In this document: positions 39,028 to 49,968 of the stretch, piece by piece
How positions within the stretch are numbered: position 1 is the first letter of the stretch
Layout: every line of letters begins with the position of its first letter
DNA from: Rhododendron vialii
Lineage: Eukaryota > Streptophyta > Magnoliopsida > Ericales > Ericaceae
Assembly: GCF_030253575.1 (NCBI RefSeq)
Contig: NC_080568.1
Location: forward strand, 10,849,001 to 10,913,000
Length of the DNA: 64,000 nt
Reading direction: 5' to 3'
The notes under the pieces: generated by a model
Databases searched by the model: none
What the model saw: the letters and a program-made list of their open reading frames with translations, nothing else
Told to the model about the DNA's origin: nothing
Translations under genes and position numbers: made by a program

Positions 39028-39371
39028 GGTTCCGTTTATTTAGGCATAAAATGTTTTCCAGTAAAATATTTTACCTATTTTTCATTGTTTGGTTGTGTAA
39101 AAAATGAGAAAATATTTTTTTTAGTTGGATGAAAATGACACCCGTTGTCTTCTACTGCAATTTTTACTGCTCAATTTTCTCAATTGTCAATCTTGATCCA
39201 CGCTCAATTCCAATATTCTCATCTCTCTTTATCATTTACACTTTTTATTGATTTTTAAAATATTTTTAAGTACCAACCAAACACTAGAAAAAAAAAGTTT
39301 GCGAATTTGTTTTCTAAAAAATATTTTACATGAAAAATGTAAAATATTTTTACATTTAAATAAACGGAGCC
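39028..39371. mobile_element. Tourist-like MITE (PIF/Harbinger type), 344 bp
   Basis: Ends GGTTCCGTTTATTTA and, inverted, GGCTCCGTTTATTTA are flanked by TAA on both sides. A 3-bp TAA/TTA duplication is typical of PIF/Harbinger MITEs. It lies about 190 bp upstream of the propeller gene's TATA box. Confidence 0.85.
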
Positions 39372-39554
39372 TAATAATAACAGAAATTAACATTAAAAAA
39401 ACCCACAAAACTCGATCAGAAGACCGAAAATTTAAGGCCAACCAAATTACTCCTATCTAGGATTTTCAACAAATGGAATCCCTTGTCCTTCTTTTCTTCT
39501 CACGGTACTAAACCAGAAAGAACCCAAGCTGCTAATCTTACTACCTCAAAGATT

Positions 39555-39562
39555 TATAAATA
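39555..39562 (+). promoter_or_regulatory. TATA box of the propeller-protein gene
   Basis: TATAAATA lies 69 bp before the chosen ATG. A start site about 30 bp downstream would give a leader of roughly 40-50 nt consisting largely of the GA tract. Confidence 0.55.
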
Positions 39563-39588
39563 ATGAGTCTTGAGAAGTGAGAACAGTA

Positions 39589-39590
<2 letters not shown>

Positions 39591-39622
<32 letters not shown>
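39591..39622 (+). repeat. (GA)n microsatellite in the 5' leader of the propeller gene
   Basis: About 16 AG units end 8 bp before the ATG. The same arrangement is seen in the bHLH gene. Confidence 0.85.
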
Positions 39623-39623
<1 letters not shown>

Positions 39624-39630
39624 AAAAGAG

Positions 39631-41796
39631 ATGAAATCCACAACCAACCCCCATAACCTCTGTTTCTTCACCATAGCTCTCCTTCAAACCCTTTTATTAT
39701 CATCTACAACGGCACACCTTGATACCCCAAGTTGGTCCACCAGCATAATCTTCGCCACGTTTGGTCGATCGAACTACGCCTTCGACATCTACACCCTTCC
39801 AATCCCGGTCCCACAAACCCAAAACCCAACCGAACTAGAGTTCCAACTCACCGACGGACACTCCGTAAACTACAACGGCCACTTCCCCTCCCCATCATCC
39901 ACTTCCTCTCTCCTCTCTCTCTCCAAAACCCCATCCCCGCCGTCCGTCCACCTCGTCTACGTCACCGAGCGCAACGGATCGACGTCCGTCTACCTCGACG
40001 CGGTCTACCCCGATGGTCCCGACCGCACCAGAAAAAGGTCCATCCTCCAAATCCCTGCTCGTGTTCAAGTACCCCTATTGAGTGATGGACAAATCGATTC
40101 TAAATTTGAAGTGGGACCCATTTCGATGAAGGATCGGCCGAGCGTGGTGGGGGATTACTTGGTTTACGTCTCAACCCATGAGAACACGGGGGTGGCTCGG
40201 ACGAGCTGGGCTGCGGTGTACTCGACGGAGTTGAGGACCGGGTTGACTCGGAGGCTGACGCCATATGGTGTGGCGGATTTCAGCCCCGCCGTGTCGCCGT
40301 CGGGGGTTTTGACGGCGGTGGCTTCGAGTGGAGAGAGAGGGTGGAAGGGTGAGGTGGAAGAGCTTGATACTGATATATATGTGTTTAGAACGGAAGACGG
40401 CTCGGGCCGAGTTAAGGTGGTGGAGCACGGTGGGTGGCCGAGTTGGGCCGACGAGTCGACTCTGTATTTTCACAGGAGGGGTGATGATGGTTGGTGGAGT
40501 GTATACAGAGCAATTATTGTTAAAAGCTGGGAAAATAATGTCGACTCGGTGGTGACTCAGCGAGTTACCCCACCGGGTCTTCACGCGTTCACGCCGGCAG
40601 CTTCGGTAGCCAACAAGAGCTTCATTGCTGTGGCGACGAGGCGGCCCAGTTCCGAGTTTCGCCACATAGAGCTCTACGACGTCGTTTCTAACGAGTTTAT
40701 TGAGATTACCCAACCCGTTTCGCCACAAACCCATCATTATAATCCATTTATTTCCCCCGATTCTACCCGGATCGGGTACCATAGATGCAGAGGGGGGAAC
40801 AATGGGAGAGAATGTAATCACTTGTTACTCGAAAACATCCAAAGCCCATTACCCGAAACATCTCTATTTCGGATTGACGGGTCGTTTCCATCTGTCTCGC
40901 CGGATGGCAACCGAATCGCTTTCGTGAAGCTCTCGGGTCTTTACGCGGTGAACCGGGACGGGTCGGGTCTTCGTCAGCTCTATTCGGGAACCGCATTCTC
41001 AACCGCGTGGGACCCAATAAGGAAGGGGGTGGTGTACAGCAATGTGGGACCTTCATTTGCGACGGAGAGCACAAGGGTCGACGTGATCTCCATCAATGTC
41101 GATGACGACGATGATGGTGAATCGCGTTACAAGAGGTTGACCACTGGTGGTGAAAACAATGCGTTTCCGTCGCCTTCACCAGATGGAAAATGGGTCGTGT
41201 TCCGGTCAGGTCGATCAGGTCACAAAAACTTATACATAATGGACGCCGTGGAGGGAGAGAAGGGTGAGATGCACCAGCTCACCAAAGGCCCATGGACTGA
41301 TACGATGTGCAATTGGTCACCTAACGGTGATTGGATCGCTTTTGCGTCAGATCGGGAGAATCCAGGTTCGGGGAGTTACGGACTATTCATGATCCACCCG
41401 AACGGTACCGGGCTCAAGAAGTTAGTCCAAAGTGGGTCGGGCGGTCGGACCAACCACCCGTGGTTCAGCCCGAACGGGAAAAATATTGTGTTCACTTCAG
41501 ACTATGCCGCGGTATCGGCCGAACCAATCTCCAACCCGCATCACTATCAGCCCTACGGAGATATTTTCACGATTAGATTGGACGGTTTTGGGATAACGAG
41601 GTTGACACACAGCTCGTTTGAAGATGGAACACCAACTTGGGGGTCCACATTCATGAGCCCCGTTGATGTGGGGGGCCCAACAGATGGACCACAGTGCTCC
41701 TTTGATGATTGTCACTGGCTTGGTAATTTTCTGAACCGTGGTTTCGAGATTGGATTTGGACCCTCGGTCTTAGCCAACGCCCAATGTGGTTTGTGA
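39631..41796 (+). CDS. Secreted TolB/DPP6-N-like beta-propeller protein, single exon
   Basis: The ATG at 39631 (MKSTTN) starts a 721-residue protein. The frame is open further upstream only through the GA tract and from a GTG, so I reject that longer start. Residues about 1-29 form a signal peptide with a hydrophobic core (FFTIALLQTLLLSS), so the product should enter the secretory pathway and probably the cell wall. The body has repeated PD40/WD40-like motifs of the TolB type, for example SPDGNRIAFV, SPDGKWVVFRSG, SPNGDWIAFAS and SPNGKNIVFTSD. These are expected to form a beta-propeller. Length and layout match the plant family annotated as TolB-related or DPP6 N-terminal-domain-like (Arabidopsis At1g21670/At1g21680). 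No catalytic peptidase domain follows the propeller, so it is likely a binding protein. Its biological role is not established. GC content is higher than in its surroundings. Confidence 0.9.
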   Translation: MKSTTNPHNLCFFTIALLQTLLLSSTTAHLDTPSWSTSIIFATFGRSNYAFDIYTLPIPVPQTQNPTELEFQLTDGHSVNYNGHFPSPSSTSSLLSLSKTPSPPSVHLVYVTERNGSTSVYLDAVYPDGPDRTRKRSILQIPARVQVPLLSDGQIDSKFEVGPISMKDRPSVVGDYLVYVSTHENTGVARTSWAAVYSTELRTGLTRRLTPYGVADFSPAVSPSGVLTAVASSGERGWKGEVEELDTDIYVFRTEDGSGRVKVVEHGGWPSWADESTLYFHRRGDDGWWSVYRAIIVKSWENNVDSVVTQRVTPPGLHAFTPAASVANKSFIAVATRRPSSEFRHIELYDVVSNEFIEITQPVSPQTHHYNPFISPDSTRIGYHRCRGGNNGRECNHLLLENIQSPLPETSLFRIDGSFPSVSPDGNRIAFVKLSGLYAVNRDGSGLRQLYSGTAFSTAWDPIRKGVVYSNVGPSFATESTRVDVISINVDDDDDGESRYKRLTTGGENNAFPSPSPDGKWVVFRSGRSGHKNLYIMDAVEGEKGEMHQLTKGPWTDTMCNWSPNGDWIAFASDRENPGSGSYGLFMIHPNGTGLKKLVQSGSGGRTNHPWFSPNGKNIVFTSDYAAVSAEPISNPHHYQPYGDIFTIRLDGFGITRLTHSSFEDGTPTWGSTFMSPVDVGGPTDGPQCSFDDCHWLGNFLNRGFEIGFGPSVLANAQCGL

Positions 41797-41956
41797 CTTT
41801 GGGATTTTCGGAATTAAGAAAATTGGGCAAGTCGGCAATCTTGATGTACTATAGTACTTGTTATCTGGTGTGAATATCTTTATATAGAAGCCTATAGTAT
41901 TTTGTATGTGAATATCTGTAGGAGAGCATAACGTATTTCTCTGTAATATGTTTATC

Positions 41957-41962
41957 AATAAA
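41957..41962 (+). terminator. Likely polyadenylation signal of the propeller gene
   Basis: AATAAA lies about 160 bp after the stop codon, with TG-rich sequence just upstream (41935-41950). This is a plausible 3' end. Confidence 0.45.
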
Positions 41963-42446
41963 TGGATGTCCAGTCATGGAATTTACTCTAAAAAGATTCA
42001 CAATCCTCGCTATATAATTTAACCATCATAAATGTTGAAAAACGATAATGCCAAAATTATTTTTGTTACTGTCAAAACTTTAGTGTACAAAGAATTTGTA
42101 CCATGTGCAGTGTACAAGACTTTTATGCGCTAAAATTTTGGCACTAACAAAAACAGTTTTGGTATTATGACTATCCATTTCCCAAATTAATTTTCATCTT
42201 ACCGAAGTTTTAGGAGCTTTGTGGTAATAATTTTTAGATTATCGTTTGTCAGGGAGAGAAATATGTCAAGTACTGGTACATTATGAGGAAACAAACAAAT
42301 ATTTTCAATCAAAAGTGAAAACATTAGTATGAAATACAGTATAGATTTGTTTTAATAAAATCATGGATTTCTAAAATTTTAATCCATACTTTCTTATTTT
42401 CAAGCTCTTCTCGTCCAAATAAACATACAATTTGTCTTCAAAAAAA

Positions 42447-42580
42447 GATGATAAATGATATTGGCACTTTAAAAATTGATACAAACACTCCAAAAAATAA
42501 AAAAAAGTGGCTTTGGAGTTACACTGATTTTGGAGTGCCTGCATCAATTTTTGGAGTACCAATATCATTTTCCAAAAAGA
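42447..42580. repeat. Imperfect inverted repeat, MITE-like
   Basis: 'aatgatattggcacttt...attgata' on the left pairs with 'atcaattttt ggagtaccaatatcatt' on the right, with 'actccaaaa' words in between. The arms are about 45 bp. No clear target duplication was seen. Confidence 0.5.
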
Positions 42581-43559
42581 TAAATATATACTTTAATTTT
42601 TAATGAAAATTTAATAAAATTATGTTAGGACAAAACATTTAGTACAAGAAATTCAACACAGTAATAATAATAGGATAAACCCACCCTAATCCACTTAAAG
42701 ATATATGCCCAAAGTCCACAAGGTAATTTATTCAATGTTGGAAAAAGAAAGAGAAGACAAACTTGTCAAGTTGGTATTCTCATATGCTTTTCTAGTGGAG
42801 GCGTAAATTTGAGTCTCATAGGGGACGTGATCGGTGTCCAGGACTATGAATAGCCTCTGAACCTCTTGTGAACTAATATACTAACTACTAACTTCTCCAG
42901 ATACCGCTGGATGCATAGAGATGACAAACAGAAAATGTTGGAAAAAGAAAACTAATGATTTTGGTTGCTCGCTATAAATGAGGTATCCATTCAGTGACGC
43001 AGACACCATACCTACGGCTCTATTGTGTGATCAAAAAAAAAAGTGGTTATCCATTTGCGAGATGGGGTCTCTGCCTTTTTGGAACTTAGCTGGAGTCACA
43101 ACCTAGTGGAGAACCTTTTGATTTGCCCACTGAGAATTGTTGCAAATATTTGGGGTCATGGGTCAAAATGATGTGTTTCGATTTGGTTTGGTTTGGTTCG
43201 GTCCGGTGTTCTTTGGTTCCAAAAAACCAAAACCAAGCCAGTTTCAATTTTTTTTGCAAAATCAACAATCAAACCGATCCATTAGTTCAAGAAAACCAAA
43301 TCAAACCAATTTTTTCAGTCGGTTGATTCGGTTTGACCGGTTTTTATTTCATCCTAATAGTTATTGATTCCAAAACCCTAGTTGTTTCTTTAAACTCACT
43401 AAGGTCTCGTCCACGCTAATTGTTTTGGTGATTAATTTGTGCCAAAATTGCATGTTGTTTTATATTAATCAATAAGTTTTGGCATTTTTGCATCTTGCAA
43501 TTGTGCCGAGCACCGTTACACGCTACTTCTAATCAATTGTCTTGCTCGGCCTTACGCAT

Positions 43560-43752
43560 CCTCACATGGTACTGCCGTGCTGCCACGCGTATCATTTCAT
43601 ATGCACCCTTTGTGGGGCTCCTGACCTGCCACGTGTCTCGTACATGACCCGGTTAATCTCCTGACCTGCCACGTGTCTTGTACATGACCCGATTAATCGT
43701 CTACGATGTACTTTCACGTGGTACCCTTACGTGTACTGCACGTGCTCAAGTG
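43560..43752. promoter_or_regulatory. Cluster of ACGT-core (G-box/ABRE-like) motifs with a 40-bp duplication
   Basis: CCACGTGTC occurs twice within a roughly 45-bp tandem duplication ('cctgacctgccacgtgtc'). Further copies are CACGCGT, TCACGTGG, TTACGTGT and GCACGTGC, all within about 190 bp. Such clusters can bind bZIP or bHLH factors, but no gene follows closely, so function is unproven. Confidence 0.4.
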
Positions 43753-43902
43753 TGATTTTCTCAGCTCGGGAAAAACCCCACTACACCTTATAGGCGTGAG
43801 CATACACCAGATTGGTTCGATTTTATAATAGATTAAGAACCAAACTACTACCTACGGATTATGAATTTCCAAGCCATTCGACAATGGTTCGGTTTTGGTT
43901 TC

Positions 43903-45249
43903 TGATAAGCATCCGAGAATGTAATGTAGAGTGCGCTAGTGCTTAGTTTTAGTTTAATTTAAAGTTTTAATTAGTTATTATTAATGATAATTGCTTGTAG
44001 AGTGTTTTGGTTATGTTTTGTAGATAAATCGCCAAATAGAGGAATTTATGAAGTCTAAGGCATGTCAAGGTGGAAACAACCCGATGGCCAAGGAATTGCC
44101 AAGTCATTGCCAGTACAGGAGGAAGGCAGCCAAGACAGAATTCTGAGCTACTGAGCTCGGCATCGATGGGATGCCATTTGTTACATCGATGCCGAGCCCC
44201 TTAGTGGTCCAATCTCTTATCCATCTAGGCATCGATGGAAGGAAATGTTTTACATCGATGCCGAGCCCCTTAGCAAAGCACTCTAAGGCCGTTGCCATCG
44301 ATGCTGAGGGACTTAAGGGCGAATTTTCAGAGCATCTAGGGAATATTTCAAGCGCGGATCTTAGAAGTATAAAAGCTTATTTCATCATTTTGTAAAAACA
44401 AGTAGAATTAGATTTGCTTACCTAATTTTAGATCTAGATCTAGATTTCAAATTGTTCTTGAGTGTTCTTCATTTTTCAGTTTTGAATATTTCAATTCCTG
44501 CCTTTAGTTGTTAGTTTTTGATATTGTCACTTTAATTAAAGTTGTTTATTTTCTCCCGATCTATCTTAATTTCTAATTTTCTTCTATTGTTGCTTTTCAA
44601 TTATGTTGAGTAGATTTTTGCTTGCTTCTATCTCTCTAGATATGAGTGAGTAGTTTCAAGGGTTAGGTCATGGGGTGATTAGCACCTCATGGCTCGGGCG
44701 AAAATTGCATTTTGCACCCAATAAAACTTTAAACTTTGATTTGAAAATTGATGTGAGGTTCGGGTTTGTTTGTCAAATCACCGAGGTGTTAACCTCTTTG
44801 ATCATGTGTAGATGGGAGCATCGCCTACCCACCACACATGATGCTTAGAGCTCTGTCGCACGAGGTATTTGCCAAATAAATTCTAGAGCTAGCTTGGTTC
44901 TCAAATCATTTTATCTTCCGATTTGACAACTATAATCAAGTATCTTAAATTGTGTAATTGGGTGAAGAGTGCGATTTAGTTCGAGTCTTGGGTGTTAATA
45001 ATTCCTAGACCTAGCCTATCTTTTCTCTAGTTAATTCGTTTTTAATTTAGCCCTTTTATTTCCACCGTTTAAAGTAAAACAAAGTTGGCTGTCTAAAAGC
45101 CGAAAGCCCTTACTTGCATCTACAAATCCGATCAACCCATATAATTATTCCCTTGGGTACGATCCCGGATTTCTGGTTTATTATGCTTCAACCGGCGTAT
45201 TAAACCCTACGCTTGGGGTATTATTCCATATATCGGAGCAAACGAAGCA
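43903..45249 (+). mobile_element. Solo LTR with exact 5-bp duplication GTTTC
   Basis: It starts TGATAAGCATCC and ends AACGAAGCA, and GTTTC is present at 43898-43902 and 45250-45254. It contains five copies of CATCGATG (44159-44310), paired as GGCATCGATG and CATCGATGCCGAG so that neighbouring copies can fold into hairpins. It is related in end sequence to the solo LTR at 23126-24439. No coding domain is seen. Confidence 0.88.
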
Positions 45250-45473
45250 GTTTCGAACCACGGTTTACTTGAAACTGTGATATGATCTTTGTAAATTATT
45301 TAAAGTATTCAAAATTATGGAGATAAACTAAGAATTGGTTTTCATTTATAAAAATATAGAAAAACCTATGAATCAATTAAGCCGTGGAATCGCTATTCAA
45401 TGAATGGAGCATTATTATATACCATGTGCTTTTGGTGTACAAAAATTATAGGAACGGGTTGGGTTGTGATATA

Positions 45474-45755
45474 CTCCCTCCGTCTCTTTTTAAATGTTCC
45501 ACTTCGTAACTCCAACTTATTAAGAAAATATCATCATTACACCTTTCACATCAACTTTTACCTTAACTTTTCTTATTTATCCTCTATGGAGACATCATCA
45601 TTACATTTTTACTCACTAACTTTTCAAAATGGAATCTACTTTTAGGGGCAAAATAAAAAATGTACCAACTTTTATCCACTAACTTTACAAAATGGACACT
45701 TATTAAGAGACAACCCAAAATGAAATATTGGACTTTAAAAAGGGGACGGAGAGAG
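45474..45755. mobile_element. Stowaway MITE, 282 bp
   Basis: CTCCCTCCGTCTC at the left pairs with GGGGACGGAGAGAG at the right. TA flanks both ends (45472-45473 and 45756-45757). The interior is AT-rich. Confidence 0.9.
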
Positions 45756-46739
45756 TATAAAAGTTTATGCTAAATAATTTTGGCAATAAATGAATTCTGA
45801 ATAGAACGGTGGATTGAATAGATTAGTAATTTAAGAAATTAGTTGACTATAACTCTCATGTATACTTGGTGTATCAGTATATGCAGTTCAGATGGGTGTG
45901 AAACCGAAACCATTAACGTAAATCCACAGGCCAAACTATTTAATGCGGTTTCTAATTTTTTTAAATCAAAACCAAACCACACTACTAAAAATCCAAATTT
46001 AAATTTGTTTGAACTGTATTTGCTGTTTGAAGGACTTTTTGCTCACCCTGCCTTCCTAGCAAACTTAATCTACGGGGGTACCCACCCATATGCATCACAG
46101 ACAGAAAATCTAATTGGGCCTTGGGTTGGGCCCAAACTATTTTGCAACAAGCCGATACTATTCAGACCCGTCCAAAGCTAAATTGAAGCCCGCTACAAGG
46201 GAGCATAGTATTAATTACCTCCATAAAAATGAGCGATGAAATAACTTTCCTCGGCCAGAGTGTTTAATTTCTTTTGTGCATGTGGAATTATTTCGTTGCG
46301 TGTTGTTTTCCTTCTTAACTAGAGATGGATTTTTTTTTTTTTTTTTGTTTATCTAGAACAGCAAAAAAGATTTTATTAAATTTAGGGAACACGCTACAGA
46401 GATTAAAAAGACTCTAAGTGCAAGGCATCATAACAAAGCAAGAGATTTTTTTTTTCTTGTGTCGCTAGTCATCTTTATTGCGCTTTACATCATTTTACAT
46501 GTAATCCTTGCTAATCTTCATGATTTTTTATTTTTTTTCCTGGCATCTCTTAATTTGAAGTGTGGTGACTTGTTGGTAATGGTCTGATTGTCAGGATGTT
46601 GCTGGGAATAAAACGAATTGAACTACGAGCTCAATCTCACTAACACACGCACAAATAGGATTTTGGATGTTATGACTAATAAATACGCAAGAGAAATTAA
46701 AAGCAAGAAAAGAAAGCAAGACGCATGATATATGGAACG

Positions 46740-47104
46740 GGGGGCTCTGCTATCCCAGCTGAGCGAGGCTTGCTCCAATCTTGCTCCGATGATCGGAAGC
46801 GTTCACTGTGTAGAGCTCGTTGAGTAGAATAATTCTGCAAAAAAATCAGCTCAATCGGATATCATTAAGTGTCTGATCGGAACACATATAATTTGTCAAT
46901 AATGGGTTCCAATAAATTTGATTTAGTGTTCTGGATCCATTCTTTATAAGATAAAAATATTTCGATTAGGCACTTAATGATATTTGATCGAGTTGATTTT
47001 TTGCCGAGTTATTCTACTCGACGAACTCTACGAAGTGAACGTTTTTGATCATTGTAGCGAGATCGGAGCAGGTCCCGCTTGGCCGAGACAACAAGTGTTG
47101 TCCC
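46740..47104. mobile_element. MITE with long (about 130-bp) inverted repeats, superfamily unknown
   Basis: The left arm ('gcttgctccgatgatcgg', 'gttcactgtgtagagctcg', 'gagtagaataattctgc') is mirrored on the right ('gagttattctactcg', 'gaactctacgaagtgaac', 'gagatcggagcaggtc'). The spacer is about 90 bp. CATGATATATG occurs on both sides (46724-46734 and 47133-47143), but not directly at the arm ends, so it may or may not be the target duplication. If it is, a Mutator-type origin with a longer element would fit. Confidence 0.6.
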
Positions 47105-47449
47105 TCATTGGGGACATTAAAGCCTCCTAGTCCATGATATATGAGGTTTAGCAACTTATATGTTCAGTATTGATTGATTGAAAAACCTTACAAGTTCTCT
47201 CTCAAGCTCTATCAAGAGTTACAACATATTTTCTTTCATTTTCGGAAGTCCCCGAACTTCTCATAACCCTAAAAAACGATTTGAAAACGTGTTTATAGGC
47301 AAATGAACCGACCTCAGAACATAAGCTGGCCTGGTCGGCCTTGGGCCAAAAACTGTCCCAACACTAGGTGAAAGTCGATTCGGCTCCCAGCCGCCATAGG
47401 CTTCATCCATAATAATCCTCCATTTGAAGACTAATTGTTGTTCCTTACT

Positions 47450-47902
47450 TCAAACTCCATCCAAATCCTCCAGTGAATATAGGTGATCTTCTCGCCTCGT
47501 GCAGACTATCGCATACATCAGGCTACCATTGGCCGAGGCATAAGGGATCTTGCTCGTGTACTCCTTATCAACATGTAATTTAGGAGACTGCGCATTAAAA
47601 AGTTGAAAGTGACTTCCCAATTGCGTGCCAACTGCCTTCGCATTCTCCATATTGAACCCCGGTTCAATATACTCAGCTTGACATAACTTCAAGGCCCTTG
47701 AGTTCTGTCTATGTTGATCCTCATCCCAAGTATCTGCTACTGCACCTAGATCCTTCATAGCAAACTCGTTTCCTAATTGTTGTTTCAACTTGTTTATCTC
47801 CTGTAAACAAGACTCCGCCACAAGCATATCATCTACGTAGAGTAACAAAACTATGTAGCTCGACTTAAATCTTTTAAGATAACAAAGTGATTTGCGTTGC
47901 AT
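47450..47902 (-). pseudogene. Ty1/copia reverse transcriptase fragment
   Basis: The 150-codon frame contains YIVLLLYVDDMLVA, the catalytic YVDD box of copia reverse transcriptase. It is followed by KQQLGNEFAMKDLG and PYASANGSLMYAIVCTR near the RT-RNase H junction. The frame is open but truncated on both sides: integrase, gag and LTRs are absent. An internal stretch (VADTWDEDQHRQNSRALK) deviates from the usual family sequence. Confidence 0.85.
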
Positions 47903-47994
47903 CTAGTGCATCAATGAATACTTTAATTTGGTGTAAGAAAATAAAAATAATAATATGAAATTTTTTTTTTGGAGTTTGAAAATGCACAGATTCT

Positions 47995-48026
47995 CGTAAG
48001 GGACATTTAAAGTGGGACGGAGAGAA
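47995..48026. mobile_element. Stowaway remnant (one end only)
   Basis: 'gtgggacggagagaata' matches a Stowaway right end and TA. No left half is recognisable. It lies 47 bp before the 48-60 kb retroelement. Confidence 0.45.
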
Positions 48027-48073
48027 TATATTTTAATTAACGTCGCCGCAAAATTGCGGTGTTACATGCGACC

Positions 48074-49949
48074 TGTAGACACCCCAATCTGGGCTTTTAG
48101 ATTAGTTTACTTACGGTATTTGATTCTCCGATGATGAAATGGATTAAGAACACCCCGGGAATGTCGAGTGTTTGAGCTTTAAGTGTTTGCAAAACTCTTG
48201 AACCTAACCTAGCCTAAGCCACTTCAAAAACCAAAAACCCTACTGATGCACGCCAGGGCGCAACCATCCCGCGCCAGGGCGCGCCAGGGCGCACCATCGC
48301 GCGCCCGACTCACTCCATCGCGCGACAGTGCGCCAGGGCGCACCATCGCGCGACAGACTCACTATGTCGCGCGATGGTCAAAGCTGTCCCCATCACATTT
48401 ATCAGCTGGGATGCTTAGCCACCAAGCAAACCTCAACCAGCCTCGTGGACTGGCTGAGCTCCTCTCATTACACCAACCAGATTTATCACCATCCATCCCT
48501 ATGAATACCCCCATTCTTCTTCCATTAAAAGGGTTCAAAAAAAATTGATACATGAAGGGTTAGAAAATCCACTCCTTGGGTTAGAAAGGTTACAAAATCT
48601 TACACCCCATTTTCACACCACTTTCAAACATCAAAGTTCAAACACCTTTCAAACTCAAAACCGAAGGTATAACTTACATTTGTTCTATTTTCTGTTCTGA
48701 TCTCTGAGGGGGGTTGGCAGGGCCAAGGCTGGTAATCAATACCAGTTCTGGTCCTAAAGCTGGCAAGGTTTCAAAAACCGTCATGGTAGGAACCAGCACG
48801 CGATGGTCCCACTCTCTCGCGCGACACTTTGGTGCTGCATGAGATGGACCGCGTGGGGATTGGTGTCCTACTGTTTTGTGCTTTATTTTGTGTATAGATC
48901 ACTCTGTTGAGCATGTTAATAACCAGTTTACTGCTTTCCTTTGTTAGAAATTGCTAGCCGTAGTTCAATTTGCATGTCTTCTATTTTGGAGTACCCCTGG
49001 GATCATTCTGGACCTATCCCAGAACTCAGAAATGTGTAAACCAAATACTGGTCCGCGCCAGGGCGCACCATCGCGCGCCAGACTGGCTCCATCGCGCGAC
49101 AGTGCGCCAAGGCGCATCCTCGCGCGCCAGACTGGCTCCGTCGCGCGATAGTATGCCTCTGACCAGTGAGTGGCCTTGCACGGGTAGCTTGGTTTTAGGT
49201 CATTATTTTGTCCCCACACTGTTTATGGGGTGTTTTATTAATTTGTAGGGCTTTACAGCCTTTAAACTGTATATTATGCTGCTATATGAACTGCGTGGTT
49301 TGTCCTGGGTGTGCACTGGTCCTTCCAGAGCCCAGATGGTTTTGAAAATAAGAGTTGTGGGTTTGAGCTCACCGGCGCGCGCGTGTCTTGGAGTTGTGCG
49401 CGTAGGAATAAACAGCATGCAGTGACTTGTTCAGTGCATACTGGTTTCTTCCTACGCACGTCACTCCAAAACAGGGGCCTCCCAGTTTGTTTAAACTCCC
49501 ACAGCAGTCTGTTCTCATCCTATACTAACTGCTCATCCATGCTATCATTCACGTCTTGCAAACATGTTACAGTTTTAAATCCCCGATTAACTGTTCCCCT
49601 GCCCTAATTGGCTAAAAATTGATTAATGAAACAGAATCGCAAACAAATATTTTTCGCAAATGCCTAAGTAGAGACCGATCTCCGGATTGGGCGAGAGGGG
49701 TGGCATAAAACCCTTCCCCTCTATTAACCTGGTTCCTGAACCCAGATATGGTTATGACGGACTGGTGCTTTAATTTTTTCAAATCAAACAGCGCGGCAAG
49801 TGCTTCGAAATACGGTTCCTTGGGTGTCGGACCTTCAAACCCGAGTGGCGACTCTGTATTTTGCGAGCGCTTGCTTCCCCGCTTGCGCTCCCTCGATCTG
49901 GGCCCTCGCCTCTCGAAATCCGAAAATTCCGAAGGGCACGCTGCCCACA
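48074..49949 (+). repeat. 5' LTR of the gag-only element
   Basis: This LTR is 1876 bp. The expected promoter box reads TATGAATA (48500-48507) where the 3' LTR has TATAAATA. GC-rich blocks of 'gcgccagggcgcaccatcg' words lie at 48246-48390 and 49055-49150. Relative to the 3' LTR it has an extra 10-bp GCGCCAGGGC unit near 48270-48290. Confidence 0.93.
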
Positions 49950-49950
49950 G

Positions 49951-49968
49951 TGGTGACTCTGCTGGGGA
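49951..49968 (+). other. Primer-binding site
   Basis: TGGTGACTCTGCTGGGGA starts one base after the 5' LTR. It has the form of an 18-nt tRNA 3'-end complement. By memory it resembles the tRNA-Arg-type sites of Ogre elements, but the exact tRNA is unconfirmed. Confidence 0.7.

Larger units (their letters stand above)
41963..43902. other. Intergenic, repeat-rich, no gene recognised
   Basis: It holds an imperfect inverted repeat (42447-42580), a 'ggtttggtt/aaccaaacc' low-complexity stretch at about 43175-43340, and a cluster of ACGT-core motifs (43560-43752). The text 'gtgagcatacaccagattggttcg' at about 43797 and 'ttgctcaccct' near 46040 could be the ends of a further hAT-like element with the 43.9-kb solo LTR and a Stowaway nested inside. 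I could not find a matching 8-bp duplication. Confidence 0.45.

Noticed and set aside
39577..39630. Upstream extension of the propeller protein
   Set aside because: It would start at GTG and consist of Arg-Glu repeats from the GA tract; the signal peptide begins properly at the ATG 39631.
40171..40821. 216-residue frame on the reverse strand
   Set aside because: It is antisense to the propeller gene and arises from its biased codon use; no family resemblance.
43137..43367. Frames in 'ggtttggtt/aaccaaacc' sequence
   Set aside because: Low-complexity repeat; Gly/Phe/Lys-Pro strings are composition artefacts.
49311..49607. 98-residue frame present in both LTRs (also 59173-59469)
   Set aside because: Conserved only because the LTRs are copies; no domain, and the position lies in the untranslated LTR.
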